From the NCBI GenBank assembly GCA_009746045.1, contig RPFO01000020.1:1-55472 (forward strand): 55,472 nt of DNA. Reading direction: 5' to 3'. The position numbers and the translations under genes were made by a program. Every line of letters begins with the position of its first letter. Within the stretch, counting starts at the first letter, position 1. Positions 7,163 through 15,043 of this stretch are shown one piece after another. This stretch comes from Mesostigma viride. Its lineage: Eukaryota > Streptophyta > Mesostigmatophyceae > Mesostigmatales > Mesostigmataceae. The notes beneath the pieces were generated by a model. That model did no database searches. It was given only the letters and a program-made list of their open reading frames with translations, and was not told the DNA's origin.

Positions 7163-7933
7163 TTATCCCGCCGCCCCCATTATGCGCACCACAGCGTGGG
7201 CCTCGCGATCCCTCTTCACGCTCACGACCACCTTCCCCGGCCCGTCGCCAGACTCCGACCCCTCGCCCGTTTCCCTCACCTTGCGCCTGTACCTCTGCGC
7301 TATGAACTCGGGCATGTCCGGGCCTTGCGCCAAAAGGTTGTCGAGCGTCAGCCGGCAGACCTGGATGAACTCGAACGCATTCTGACGGTGGGCCCGGGGC
7401 TTGGTCAGCTCGCAATCGATCTCCCGGAAGAAGGACCCGAATCGGTTCGACATCTGCTTGTGCTGCTCGGACCGTCTTGTGAACTGCATGAAGTTCTGGA
7501 CGCCGGTCAGCGCCGACACCACCATGCTGACCACGCCGATAGCGATGGCCGCCGTGTCGCCGTAATGGCTGCCGGATGCCACCTTCGAAAGAGAGGCGGT
7601 GCCGGCCACCGTGGACAGGATGATCGCCGGAATGCCCAACCCCTGAGACCAGCTGCGGAAGTAGCGTGACGCCATGTCGTGCATGTGGCGAAACCCGACC
7701 CCCTTCTGGCCCCATCCGTACACCAGCTCCTCCATGTCGCGCGTCCACTCGGAGTTTGTCTCCTTGTCGCGGATCACGTACTTGTAGATGCCCATGTCGT
7801 GGGCGTTCTCCAGGTTCGTAGTGAGCTTCGTCATGTCGTACTTGGGGGAGCTGGCCGGCGTGACGTCAGAGCTGCCCCCGTCCGTCTTGATATCCGTCAG
7901 AATGGGGTGGGGGTGCATCTCCTTGTGGCTCAT
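7163..7933 (-). CDS. SLATT-like two-transmembrane protein (256 aa)
   Basis: The start at 7933 (MSHKEMHPHPIL) is preferred to an upstream alternative codon. The core is a pair of membrane helices: LGIPAIILSTVAGTASL (~residues 100-116) and AIAIGVVSMVVSALTGVQNF (~130-149). A basic helix precedes them (ASRYFRSWSQ), and SEQHKQMSNRFGSFFREIDCEL follows. This order (Y..W.. lp.iilS...G.as, then ..A.lt..q.F...e..H......f..l..eie) is that of SLATT domains, 2TM modules linked in bacteria to nucleotide-second-messenger conflict systems. SLATT-like proteins also occur in giant viruses, with unknown function. No sensor domain is attached. The assignment is from pattern recognition, not a search. Confidence 0.6.
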   Translation of the reverse strand: MSHKEMHPHPILTDIKTDGGSSDVTPASSPKYDMTKLTTNLENAHDMGIYKYVIRDKETNSEWTRDMEELVYGWGQKGVGFRHMHDMASRYFRSWSQGLGIPAIILSTVAGTASLSKVASGSHYGDTAAIAIGVVSMVVSALTGVQNFMQFTRRSEQHKQMSNRFGSFFREIDCELTKPRAHRQNAFEFIQVCRLTLDNLLAQGPDMPEFIAQRYRRKVRETGEGSESGDGPGKVVVSVKRDREAHAVVRIMGAAG

Positions 7934-7990
7934 CTTTGTAGTAGTTTTTTTTTTGTGCCTGTCTGCCCCCGAGCGCACGTAAAACGGCGC

Positions 7991-7997
7991 AATTTAT
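7991..7997 (+). promoter_or_regulatory. AATTTAT promoter-like element
   Basis: AATTTAT followed by TTC, 18 bases before an ATG at 8016 and 121 before the primase ATG at 8119. A short frame 8016-8189 (57 aa, hydrophobic start) lies here; it overlaps the primase start and is not supported as a gene. Confidence 0.35.
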
Positions 7998-8118
7998 TTC
8001 TCGCCCTTGATTGCGATGGACCCCTCGCTCGTCCTGTCGCTGACTGTCTTCGTGTCCTTCTGGTCTCTCGTGACCTGTCTCTTCCCCTTCCGACAGGCCT
8101 ACGTCGAGGTAGACGGTG

Positions 8119-9587
8119 ATGGGGGATCCCTACTCTGCCGCCACGCGCTGGCTGGTCCAGAAGGACTTGTTTGTCGGCAAGACGGATGAGTACACCCACC
8201 TGCTGCTGGACGGGTTCCGGGGCGGCCGCGTGGCCATGGACGCCGAGAACCTGCACTACTTCTACGAAAAGGTCGCCAAGGACGGCAAGGACGGAAAGAA
8301 CCTCGTCGTCGAGCAGAAGCCGCGGGACGGGCCGTTCCCCTTCTTCCTCGATCTGGACTGCGTCGACGAGAAGGACATGGGGGACGTGGTCATCCACCAG
8401 TGGCTGCCGAGGGTCCAGGAGGTGCTGGCCGCGTGCGCGCGGTTCCAGGACCGCGACCTCACCCTGGACCACACGATGGTGGTCTGTCGCGCACCACCCA
8501 AGGACCGGAAGGACGGGGTGAAGACCGGATTTCACGTGCACTTCCCCTACGTGCCCGTCGACAGGGACGCCGCCCTCCTCCTCCGATCCATCATCGTGGA
8601 GAAGCTGCAGGCGGAGCTAGGGGAGCGCCCCCCAGAGAACCCGTGGAGCGCCGTGGTCGACAAGACCGTGCTGCTGGACAACGGGATCCGCATCCTGTGG
8701 AGCTGGAAGTGCGAGCGCTGCGTGCCGTGCATGAAGAAGATCCACAAGCTCGACGAGAACAACTGCGAGAAGTTGAGCGGGCCGGACGCGCGCTGCGGCC
8801 GGTGCGAGTTCTGCCTGACCAAGTCGAGGCTGTTCAAAGGGTGCGAGCTGTGCGAGCGCACTCGGATTACGACAAGCGCGCCTACCACCCCTGGGGCATC
8901 GTGGGCGGCGATGGCGAGGTGGAGCAGGAGTTCACGGACGAGGACGTGAAGGAGGACCCCCTGAAGTTCCTCAAGTTGACCTCCGTGCGCCTGTACGTCG
9001 AGCAGGAGGTCCCGCGCCTGGTAATCACTCCGCCGGCATCCTACGACCCGGCCACGTGCGTGACCTCGGCCGAGAAGGACAAGGGGAAGCGCAAGGCCAA
9101 GCCCGCGAAACTGAAGACAGAACAGGCCGAGCGGGACGCGCAACGGCTGGGGTTCCACAAGCAGCACGGAGATTGCGTGCAGCCCTCCTCCCCGCGGTGG
9201 GGGGCCGCGCGTGACGCGGTGCACCTGATGGCGAAGGCGGCCCCCGTCACGAACGTGTTCGTGAGCGGCTCCATGTACTCGGCGTGGACCAAGTACCGGA
9301 CGTGCGGCAACAAAGGGGGGGAGCACGCCCACAACAACGTGTGGTTCACGATATCCCCGGACGGCGTGAGGCAGCGCTGCTTTGACGAGGACTGCAGGGG
9401 GTACAGGTCCGAGCCTACGCAAATAACACCGGCGCTCCGCTCGGTCTTGTTCCCATCGCCGTCCGCGGCCGTTCAGTCCTGCGCGGCGGAGGCGGGGAGG
9501 GGGAAAGTCGTGGCGGGCGACGCAAAAGTGCCGGTGCTGAGATTGGCTCAGAAGGTGGACCGCCTGATGTACAGGAAGGGGAGGTAG
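8119..9587 (+). CDS. archaeo-eukaryotic primase with UL52-type zinc finger (PrimPol-like); one-base frameshift near 8870
   Basis: An AEP-superfamily primase that makes RNA or DNA primers. The ATG at 8119 (MGDPYSAATRW) is used. AEP motif I is GPFPFFLDLDC (Asp78 and Asp80 of the hD.D pair), motif II is KTGFHVHFPYV (sxH), and motif III falls at NGIRILWSWKC. A cysteine-rich insert follows (CERCVPC..., CGRCEFC..., CELC). The frame then breaks near 8870: one missing base moves coding into the next frame, where DYDKRAYHPWG continues to the stop at 9587. The C-terminus has CGNKGGEHAHNNVWF ... QRCFDEDCRGY, the C-x-H...C...C zinc site of herpesvirus UL52 and PrimPol. The missing base is probably a sequence error, since both halves are well conserved. 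Confidence 0.82.
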
Positions 9588-10254
9588 CGTGCATAGGAGT
9601 GCATAGGCTGCCGAACTCTGTGACCAAGTGGGGCTGACCGAGCAGAGCCAGCGTGACCGCCCCGTGTTTGTATTGATTTGTAATTATTGCCGAATTGGGA
9701 ATAAAAAGAGTATTTGGACTGCGTGTGCTGATCGTGTCACTAGGTAGGTAGGAAACACAGCGAATGAACACGTTGCTGTAGGGAGAGGAGTGACTAGGAA
9801 AGCTCATGCCCGCGGTTTCCCGCGCCTTCTCCATGCGTGCCTCGAACGGCAGGGATAGCATCGACTTCCTAGCGAACGCCAAACAGTCGTGGGCGAAGAA
9901 GGTCGTCTTCCCCCCGTCGAACCCGAGCACCCCCTGCAACACCGTGCCTCTGAACAGGCGCACCTTGAAAGGGGGCATGCGGACGATGTACACCGACTTG
10001 TCCCAATGCACCATCGCACACACCGTGCGCCCCCCGCGGACGCGCACCAGGGACAGCAGGCAGTGGACCCCGCGCGTAAAGTCGCACGCCCAGTACCTGT
10101 CTCCCACCATCTCCCCCACCAGGTGCGCGGTGTCCGCGACACGGTGGATTGTCGGGCGCGGGAGGTCGTTGGAGCGGCACGTCGCCGTCACCGCCTTCAG
10201 CACGTCGTTCTGCTCGCGGGCCGACGCACGGCGGATCATCCACGCGCCGTCCAT
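9415..10254 (-). CDS. mRNA-capping/ligase-fold nucleotidyltransferase lacking the catalytic lysine; 3' end uncertain
   Basis: The start ATG at 10254 (MDGAWMIRRAS) sits exactly at the left edge of the tandem repeat. The protein keeps later motifs of the covalent nucleotidyltransferase fold used by mRNA guanylyltransferases: FRGTVLQGVLGFDG (motif III position, usually G.lLDGE) and TTFFAHDCLAFARKSMLSLP followed by FEARMEKARE (motif IIIa region). At motif I, where the family has KxDG with the GMP-accepting lysine, it reads CDFTRGVHCLL, so the lysine and aspartate are missing. No OB-fold domain follows. Homology ends near 9800; beyond that the open frame runs through AT-rich spacer and antisense to the primase, so the gene probably ends near 9790 or is truncated. 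Likely non-catalytic, perhaps a subunit. Confidence 0.5.
   Translation of the reverse strand: MDGAWMIRRASAREQNDVLKAVTATCRSNDLPRPTIHRVADTAHLVGEMVGDRYWACDFTRGVHCLLSLVRVRGGRTVCAMVHWDKSVYIVRMPPFKVRLFRGTVLQGVLGFDGGKTTFFAHDCLAFARKSMLSLPFEARMEKARETAGMSFPSHSSPYSNVFIRCVSYLPSDTISTRSPNTLFIPNSAIITNQYKHGAVTLALLGQPHLVTEFGSLCTPMHATSPSCTSGGPPSEPISAPALLRRPPRLSPSPPPPRRTERPRTAMGTRPSGAPVLFA
9588..9790. other. convergent intergenic region
   Basis: AT-richer spacer (about 9660-9720 includes AATTATTG and GGGAATAAAAAG) between the primase stop and the likely true end of the capping-like gene. AATAAA at about 9701 may serve as a polyadenylation-type signal. No gene is supported. Confidence 0.4.
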
Positions 10255-10348
10255 CCGACGGTCCTCTTTCAATCTTTAATCCGAAAAGATTTCGTCTCTT
10301 TAAGCGCGCTACGGGCCGCCTTTTTTTGTGTGCACCAGGTACATCCTC
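10255..10348. promoter_or_regulatory. divergent promoter region at the repeat edge
   Basis: A 94-base spacer between the minus-strand ATG at 10254 and the plus-strand ATG at 10349. It has AT-rich elements (TCTTTCAATCTTTAAT, TTTTTTTGTGTG). The same spacer precedes every unit, so each unit junction places the 118-aa gene under the promoter that drives the capping-like gene at the left end. Confidence 0.5.
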
Positions 10349-10617
10349 ATGGCCACCGTCGCGTTGGTTGGGCGAGTCATCAAGACCAAGTACGAGCGGG
10401 GGGCATCGCCGCATGCGACCTCTTCGACTCCGCCATCACCGAGACCCTGGCGATTACCAAAGAGGTCGCCCGAGCCTACAGGGAGGGCAGGACGGGGCAG
10501 AAGGCGGAGGAGTTGTGGCGGATGTACTACTCCTTCGACGACAAGGACCACCCGTGCTACAAGGCCCTCGTCGAGGAGGCCGTCCGCGAGATGGCGGACG
10601 TGGTCAGGGCCTCGTAG
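10349..10617 (+). pseudogene. 89-aa conserved unit protein, copy 1, one-base frameshift in a G-run
   Basis: Same gene as 29328-29597. The G-run near residue 17 has six Gs here and seven in copies 2 and 3, which breaks the frame after TKYER. The rest is identical, so this is either a sequence error or a real slippage allele. See copy 2 for the protein. Confidence 0.6.
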
Positions 10618-10630
10618 AAGCCAGTCGTAC

Positions 10631-12265
10631 TCATGGAGGCGCACTCTGGTCGTACCACTTCCCCTTTTTCGCTCGTTCCCTGTAGTCCCTTTGCCGTCGC
10701 TCCTGGGAAGTTTCCGAGGTCTCCTCCTCCGGCGCCTCCTCATCCGGCTCACCCGCATCCTTTTTGTCCCGGTTGTTCCAGCCATCCATTGCTTTCCGCA
10801 TCCTCGCGGCCACCTTCTCCGACACCTGGGGTGTGAGCCTGTCGGGGGGGAGCCTGGCGCGTGCTTCCCGCGGGGGGGGGTCCCGCGGGGGGGGGGCCCG
10901 CGGGGGGGGGCGTTCCTCCTTCCGAGTCAGCTCCTCCTTCTCCTGCGGGGGGGTCTTGTCCCGAGTCAGCTTCTTCGCCGACGACTTCATCCTCGGCCCT
11001 GCACCGGACTCGCTGGGCCCCCGCGTGAACCGCCGCACGTATTTTGACTCCCTGTCCCGCTCCACCTCGTCCGCCTTTTGGGGATTTTTTTCAAACTTCA
11101 TATCTTTCAGATTCCGAGTCGGGAGCTGGTCGGTCAAAGACTTAGGCGTCTTGTCCTCTATGATTAGCCGGGTAGCCACCGCCAAGGCTTCTTTGAGCGT
11201 CCGCTCCAGCCTCTGTCGCTCCTGAGGACGCAGCTTCTTGTTCAGCAGGCGAACACGGGTGGTCTCTATCAACTTGTCTTGGCGGAGGGCGGGCTCGTCG
11301 GCCTTCTGCTCGAGGAGGCGCCCGAGTCTCTCCCTCAAGAACCTGTCTACATCGTCAAGCGCCCGCCGACGATCCCTTATACCCGCGGCGTCATTGGGGT
11401 GGTTTCTCGCGTACTCCTGAAACAGAGCCAACTTTTCTCTGTACCTGGCCATCGCGTCTTGGATACTCATCAGATCCCGCGTCGTCGGATCGGTGAGCAT
11501 CCGCCGGATGTGTTCTGGCAAGTCCGGTATCTCGTCGTGGTCCAGGATCTCCACATTGCTAGGGCCCTCCCCGGACTGCGACCGAAGTTTCGCCTCCTGG
11601 CGCTTCACGCTCCGACTCAGCTTATTGTAATCTGGATGCCATTCGCTCATATGGTCAAGTCTGCGGCGATCCCCGATCAATTTGCTGGCCTCGTTTGCGG
11701 GAACCCCGCCCTTATATATATCGCGCGCCAAGTTTGCGAGCGAGAACAGTCTCCACCGGTCGAGGTCTTCCGGGGTGTCCCCCGGCCGCGGGGGGTGCAC
11801 TATCTCGTCGAACACGTCCTCGTGCGACCGCTGGGTGACGCGTCTCATCGTGTCTGGCGCGATGGACAGCTGCCGATCACTATCCCTCCATGGAACGACG
11901 GGTTGCAAAAAGAGAGGGGCCTCGGCGAGGTTCGGGACGCCGGCGGATTGCAAGTTGAGAGGGGCACGGTTCGGGACGCCGGCTCTCTCGCTCGCCCCCC
12001 CTGTGCGCTTTCTCGGTCTGGCGGATGTCACCTCCGCTTCGCCCCCCGCGCCTTCCACGCGATCCGGATCTGTCTCCGTGGTGTTCGTGTACGCGTCCGA
12101 CCCTGGCTCTTCGGACGGGATAGAGTCATCCGCGCGCTGGCGGAAGACGAGCACGGGGTCATCGGGGTCGTCATCCTCAGGGGCGACGTGTTTGCGTCTG
12201 GCACGTCCTTGCGCGGAGTTGGCGCGCGTGTACATCGAACTCCCGCTGGCCACGTTTCCAGACAA
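10631..12265 (-). CDS. long charged, proline-rich coiled protein (about 535-544 aa), unrecognised
   Basis: I do not recognise a family. The open frame has no ATG before MYTRANSAQ (12235); the frame is open further upstream through coding-like sequence, so it may be the C-terminal part of a longer protein that begins near 13029. Order: acidic stretch (APEDDDPDDPV), Pro/Arg/Gly linker, a helical charged middle (RMLTDPTTRDLMSIQDAMAR..., RRALDDVDRFLRERLGRLLEQ), a proline-tract segment encoded by three G-runs near 10870-10910, then an acidic/basic C-terminus ending KGKWYDQSAPP. The helical part may form a coiled coil. The frame is intact only in this copy, because the three G-runs differ in length between copies (9/10/9 here, 8/9/8, 8/8/8 and 7/6/8 elsewhere). 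Confidence 0.55.
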   Translation of the reverse strand: MSGNVASGSSMYTRANSAQGRARRKHVAPEDDDPDDPVLVFRQRADDSIPSEEPGSDAYTNTTETDPDRVEGAGGEAEVTSARPRKRTGGASERAGVPNRAPLNLQSAGVPNLAEAPLFLQPVVPWRDSDRQLSIAPDTMRRVTQRSHEDVFDEIVHPPRPGDTPEDLDRWRLFSLANLARDIYKGGVPANEASKLIGDRRRLDHMSEWHPDYNKLSRSVKRQEAKLRSQSGEGPSNVEILDHDEIPDLPEHIRRMLTDPTTRDLMSIQDAMARYREKLALFQEYARNHPNDAAGIRDRRRALDDVDRFLRERLGRLLEQKADEPALRQDKLIETTRVRLLNKKLRPQERQRLERTLKEALAVATRLIIEDKTPKSLTDQLPTRNLKDMKFEKNPQKADEVERDRESKYVRRFTRGPSESGAGPRMKSSAKKLTRDKTPPQEKEELTRKEERPPPRAPPPRDPPPREARARLPPDRLTPQVSEKVAARMRKAMDGWNNRDKKDAGEPDEEAPEEETSETSQERRQRDYRERAKKGKWYDQSAPP

Positions 12266-12273
12266 GCTTGATT

Positions 12274-12735
12274 GGCGGGCCGGGCGGGAGCGACGCGCTC
12301 TGGTGGCAGGGTCAAAAAAACCCTCCGAGAACCCGCTGCCCTCCCGCCCTGGGGCCCAGGACCCCGCCGAGTTCGCCGCCAGCGGCGCTGTCTGCGGCCT
12401 TGTCCTCGGCAGCGGCGGTCGAGGGAACGCGAGCTCCCCCCGCCCCGAACGCTGCGACTGCGGACGGATTGCGAAGAAGAGCGCGATTTTCGCGATCTGG
12501 CAGAGACGGCGCGGGCTCCGGGGGAGGGGACGTCAGAGGGGGGCAAGCCAAAGGAGGACGTGGGGGAAGAAGCGGACTTCGACCCCCCCGAGGCAGCTCT
12601 GGCTGGACGAGCCGGGAAATTCACAGAGGAGCGAGAAACGAGAGACCCCCCATCCCCCTGCATGCCGAGGGGAGGCGGGGTCCTCGTTTTTGAAGGCGCG
12701 CCGGTGTACCCGGGCGTGTAGGCCAGTGACGACAT
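12274..12735 (-). other. GC-rich coding-like stretch, frame unresolved
   Basis: This lies between the SIM-motif protein and the long charged protein on the minus strand. All three minus frames have long open stretches that change at C/G-runs, and a plus frame (12272-12721) is open too. The minus reading has Ser/Arg/Gly/Pro-rich low-complexity protein that could join the two neighbouring ORFs into one gene of about 800 codons. Different copies keep different frames open, so the true frame cannot be chosen from this sequence. Confidence 0.35.
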
Positions 12736-13022
12736 GGGCGTGGGGGGGAGCCCGCGGATCTCGAAGACGCGGGTCCTCCACGCCGCCCGGATCCGCCGGC
12801 AGGCGACCCTGAACGGACAGACGCCCCCGATCCGAAATACCCTGGGGCCGCTGTGGCGCGATACCGGGCTCTGTCAATGTCGCGTAAATTTGGACGAGAC
12901 GAAACTCGCGAGCCGGATCCCGTCTCGAGGACGTCGTCCGTGAGATCGATGATGTCTGTATCCCCCATATACTCGACGACGTCGTCCGTGAGATCTATGA
13001 TGTCCCTTCGTCGAGGCGGCAT
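12621..13022 (-). CDS. protein with two SUMO-interaction-like motifs (copy 1)
   Basis: The N-terminus carries DIIDLTDDVV and, 16 residues on, DIIDLTDDVL. Both match the hydrophobic-plus-acidic core (V/I-I-D-L-T-D/E) of class I SUMO-interacting motifs, such as those in PML-body and STUbL proteins. Upstream, an ATG at 13029 in the neighbouring frame gives MGDAASTK; one extra C here (CCC against CC in copy 2) separates it from the motifs, so the real start is probably that one. Past residue ~70 the protein is Ser/Gly/Arg/Pro-rich and the frame becomes uncertain. Two tandem SIMs would let a viral protein bind SUMO or poly-SUMO chains in the host nucleus; that role is inferred. Confidence 0.5.
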   Translation of the reverse strand: MPPRRRDIIDLTDDVVEYMGDTDIIDLTDDVLETGSGSRVSSRPNLRDIDRARYRATAAPGYFGSGASVRSGSPAGGSGRRGGPASSRSAGSPPRPCRHWPTRPGTPARLQKRGPRLPSACRGMGGLSFLAPL

Positions 13023-13029
13023 CTCCCAT

Positions 13030-13421
13030 ATCGAACGCTTCGATTTTTATCGTCGCCGCGATGTATGACGCATGGGGACGTGTCTGTGCAAAGTCGGCCC
13101 CGCCTCCCACCACATGGAGCAATCCCACAAGCCCCCCCACAGTCTCCACGCGGATGTCCGATCCGTGATACGGATTAGGTGGGAGGCCATTCACAGCCGC
13201 CCCGGCGTCAGGCTTCCCACCCCTATCCCCTCCCCGAAAAGGTACGGAAGCGCCGTCGCGCTCTTCCCGATAGACAGAACGGAGGTATAAAAGGCGGGCG
13301 ACCGACCTGTCTTGTACCCGATACCGCCGAGGAAGCCGCCCCGTCCGCGCCTGGACAGTTCGGACGCGGCAAGGAAATTTTCTCCCTTTTACGGCAAAGA
13401 AAGGTCGCGCGGCCAGACGAC
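13030..13421. promoter_or_regulatory. long upstream region with TATAAAAGG (13286-13294)
   Basis: A 392-base spacer between divergent genes. A clear TATA box (TATAAAAGG, 13286-13294) lies 128 bases before the ATG at 13422, implying a 5' leader of about 100 bases. An inverted repeat ATCCGT-gat-ACGGAT sits at 13161-13175. On the other side, GATAAAAATCG (complement of 13037-13047) is near the start of the SIM-motif gene. Confidence 0.5.
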
Positions 13422-13979
13422 ATGGACCTCCTGGAGAGATCTCTGCAGCGTTTCTACACGAACGAAGGCAACTTCGACACGCTGTACGAGTTCGCATGTC
13501 CGGAGGGCAAGAAAAGGTCGTCTGGCGTCTCCCTGCGCGTGATCGAGTGGCTCGTGACCAACTACGCCAAGACGCACAAGGTCGAGTACCCGATGGAGGG
13601 AGCGTCCATCCCCTTCAACCTGTACATGGCCTACAGGGAACAGACGGACGTATACTCCAAGCGAATGTTCGACCCGTTCGCGAGGAGGACCAAGACGAAG
13701 CTGGTGAGCGCGCGCGGAGACAGGGAGATCGTGACGACCCCCGGACAGATGAACTTCTTCAGGTGGGCCATCAACAATGGCGTGGTCGAATACGCCAAGG
13801 TGCACCACGAGGACATACGCGCCGACCTGCCCAAGTGCAAGGACAAGGTGCCGAGGATGCACGTGCGCGACGGGAAAGTCGTCAAGTGCCGCAATCGGTG
13901 CAAGGCCTCCGACCTCGCCGTGATCCTCCGGCCGCAGGTGAAGAGGGTCGTGCGGCGTTTCATCGTCCGCTTCGACTGA
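13422..13979 (+). CDS. conserved NCLDV protein, A494R-like (185 aa), copy 1
   Basis: A conserved large-DNA-virus protein of unknown function. Its order of motifs is FYTNEGNFDTLYEF, then SLRVIEWLVTNYAKTHKV, then a phrase of the type FNLYMAYREQTDVYSKRMF followed by DPFARR, and a C-terminal part with K.K.PRMHVRDGKVVKC and CRNRCKAS. I associate this (SLR.idW.vTNYak, f..Y..Yk.ql..ysK..FDPF.RR) with the family typified by chlorovirus A494R and iridovirus relatives. The name is from memory. The ATG at 13422 is the first in frame after the TATA box. Intact and identical in copy 2. Confidence 0.7.
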   Translation: MDLLERSLQRFYTNEGNFDTLYEFACPEGKKRSSGVSLRVIEWLVTNYAKTHKVEYPMEGASIPFNLYMAYREQTDVYSKRMFDPFARRTKTKLVSARGDREIVTTPGQMNFFRWAINNGVVEYAKVHHEDIRADLPKCKDKVPRMHVRDGKVVKCRNRCKASDLAVILRPQVKRVVRRFIVRFD

Positions 13980-14015
13980 ACATCGAGCGCGTTCAAAAAA
14001 AGACCGCCCGTGTAC

Positions 14016-14021
14016 ATATAG
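14016..14021 (+). promoter_or_regulatory. ATATAG element abutting a start codon
   Basis: ATATAG immediately precedes the ATG at 14022; same element as at 1618 and 15044. Confidence 0.4.
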
Positions 14022-14354
14022 ATGGCCTTCCTGTACGACGCCATCGTGAGGCGCCCGCTGAGGGAGCTGTTCCTCAGAGGCCCGCACCTGTTCGGCTCGC
14101 TGGGGTTCTGGCAGAACATGGACAAACACGACATATGCGCCGAGATGACCACCACCTCCTCGGAGTTGTGGCAGAGGAGTCCCCAATACTGCGAGCAGGT
14201 CATTGACAACCGATTCGAGAGCCTGCACGTGTTGATGAAAACGGTCCTACTGTGGGCCGCCGTGTACAAGGCGCTCGCCCTGATGATGGACTTGCTTGTA
14301 AACAATATGAGCAGACGGTTCTTTATTCATGATCACCATAATAATAACAAATGA
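14022..14354 (+). CDS. 110-aa hypothetical protein, copy 1
   Basis: Unrecognised. The start is set by an ATATAG element directly before the ATG. Residues 1-30 are mixed (MAFLYDAIVRRPLRELFLR). A hydrophobic segment near residues 73-92 (LMKTVLLWAAVYKALALMMD) could be a membrane helix, and the tail is His/Asn-rich (HDHHNNNK). The frame is intact and identical in copy 2 (32996-33328), which supports it as a gene. It follows the A494R-like gene by 42 bases. Confidence 0.55.
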   Translation: MAFLYDAIVRRPLRELFLRGPHLFGSLGFWQNMDKHDICAEMTTTSSELWQRSPQYCEQVIDNRFESLHVLMKTVLLWAAVYKALALMMDLLVNNMSRRFFIHDHHNNNK

Positions 14355-14429
14355 GACGTTGAAATCACACCCTTAAGCGAGCCAGCAGCGGCCTCAGTCG
14401 CCCGCCGCGATCCAATGCCCTACCCTCTC

Positions 14430-14750
14430 TCACCCCTTCGCGCGGGCGGGCATCCTCCCCCCCTGCAGCACCACCACCGTCCCGCCGCCGCCGCCCCCGC
14501 GCCCGCCCAGCAGGCGTCGGAGACCCAGAGCCCCGGCGGCCCCTGCCACCACCATCGCGCCCGCTCTCATGACCCCGCCGACCCCGCTCTTCGCACGTGC
14601 CTGGCACTCGCTGTCGCCGGGCCGCAGCTTGACAGCGCACCAGACCCGGGCGAGGCCGGACGAGACAGCGGACTGGAACCTGCTCGCCAGGTATGCCAGG
14701 ATCGCCGCCAAAATGGCGAGCGGGATGAGAGTCTGAACAAGGTCGCTCAT
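14430..14750 (-). CDS. small membrane protein (106 aa), copy 1
   Basis: Unrecognised. N-terminal membrane helix (LVQTLIPLAILAAILAYLASRF, ~4-25), a middle with two Cys (CAVKLRPGDSEC), a second hydrophobic stretch (AGAMVVAGAAGALGL, ~63-77), then a Gly-run (GGRGGGGGG) and a basic end. Typical of small virion membrane proteins. Intact in copy 2. It ends 75 bases from the converging 110-aa gene. Confidence 0.55.
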   Translation of the reverse strand: MSDLVQTLIPLAILAAILAYLASRFQSAVSSGLARVWCAVKLRPGDSECQARAKSGVGGVMRAGAMVVAGAAGALGLRRLLGGRGGGGGGTVVVLQGGRMPARAKG

Positions 14751-14784
14751 GTCTGCGCTTCAATCACAGTACTCGCTCAGATTA

Positions 14785-15036
14785 TTACGCCAACAGGATG
14801 CCCCTGATGTTGCTGGGCTGGGCCATGTCCTCGTAGCCGCGGTACAGCAGGTACGTCGCGCCCACCACCCCAAGGAGCATCGGCCCCCACTTCATCCAAA
14901 TGCACCTCAAGTCGTCCGCGCTCTTGCACTGGTAGCCGTCCGGTCGTTTGAGGTAGCTCACGCTGGCCGCCGTGTGGGCGAGGATCACCCCGGCCAGCAC
15001 GATAGCGCCCCAAGGTCCGATGGTAATCAGCACCAT
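14785..15036 (-). CDS. small two-TM membrane protein (83 aa), copy 1
   Basis: Unrecognised. TM1 covers ~9-24 (GAIVLAGVILAHTAAS) and TM2 ~50-66 (WGPMLLGVVGATYLLYR). Between them is a loop with two Cys (YQCKSADDLRC). Such hairpin proteins with a Cys loop are frequent among virion membrane components. It is divergent from the 65-aa gene with only 17 bases between start codons. Confidence 0.6.
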   Translation of the reverse strand: MVLITIGPWGAIVLAGVILAHTAASVSYLKRPDGYQCKSADDLRCIWMKWGPMLLGVVGATYLLYRGYEDMAQPSNIRGILLA

Positions 15037-15043
15037 GGTCGGT

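Noticed and set aside
8016-8189. 57-codon ORF with hydrophobic start before the primase
   Set aside because: Overlaps the primase start in another frame; no independent support, though the AATTTAT upstream leaves some doubt.
11279-12271. 330-codon plus-strand frame (and its equivalents in copies 2-3)
   Set aside because: Antisense to the long charged protein; composition and length follow from the opposite strand's codon bias, and no motif is seen.
13389-14228. 279-codon minus-strand frame opposite the A494R-like gene
   Set aside because: Shadow of a conserved plus-strand gene; His/Val/Leu-rich composition typical of antisense translation in GC-rich DNA.
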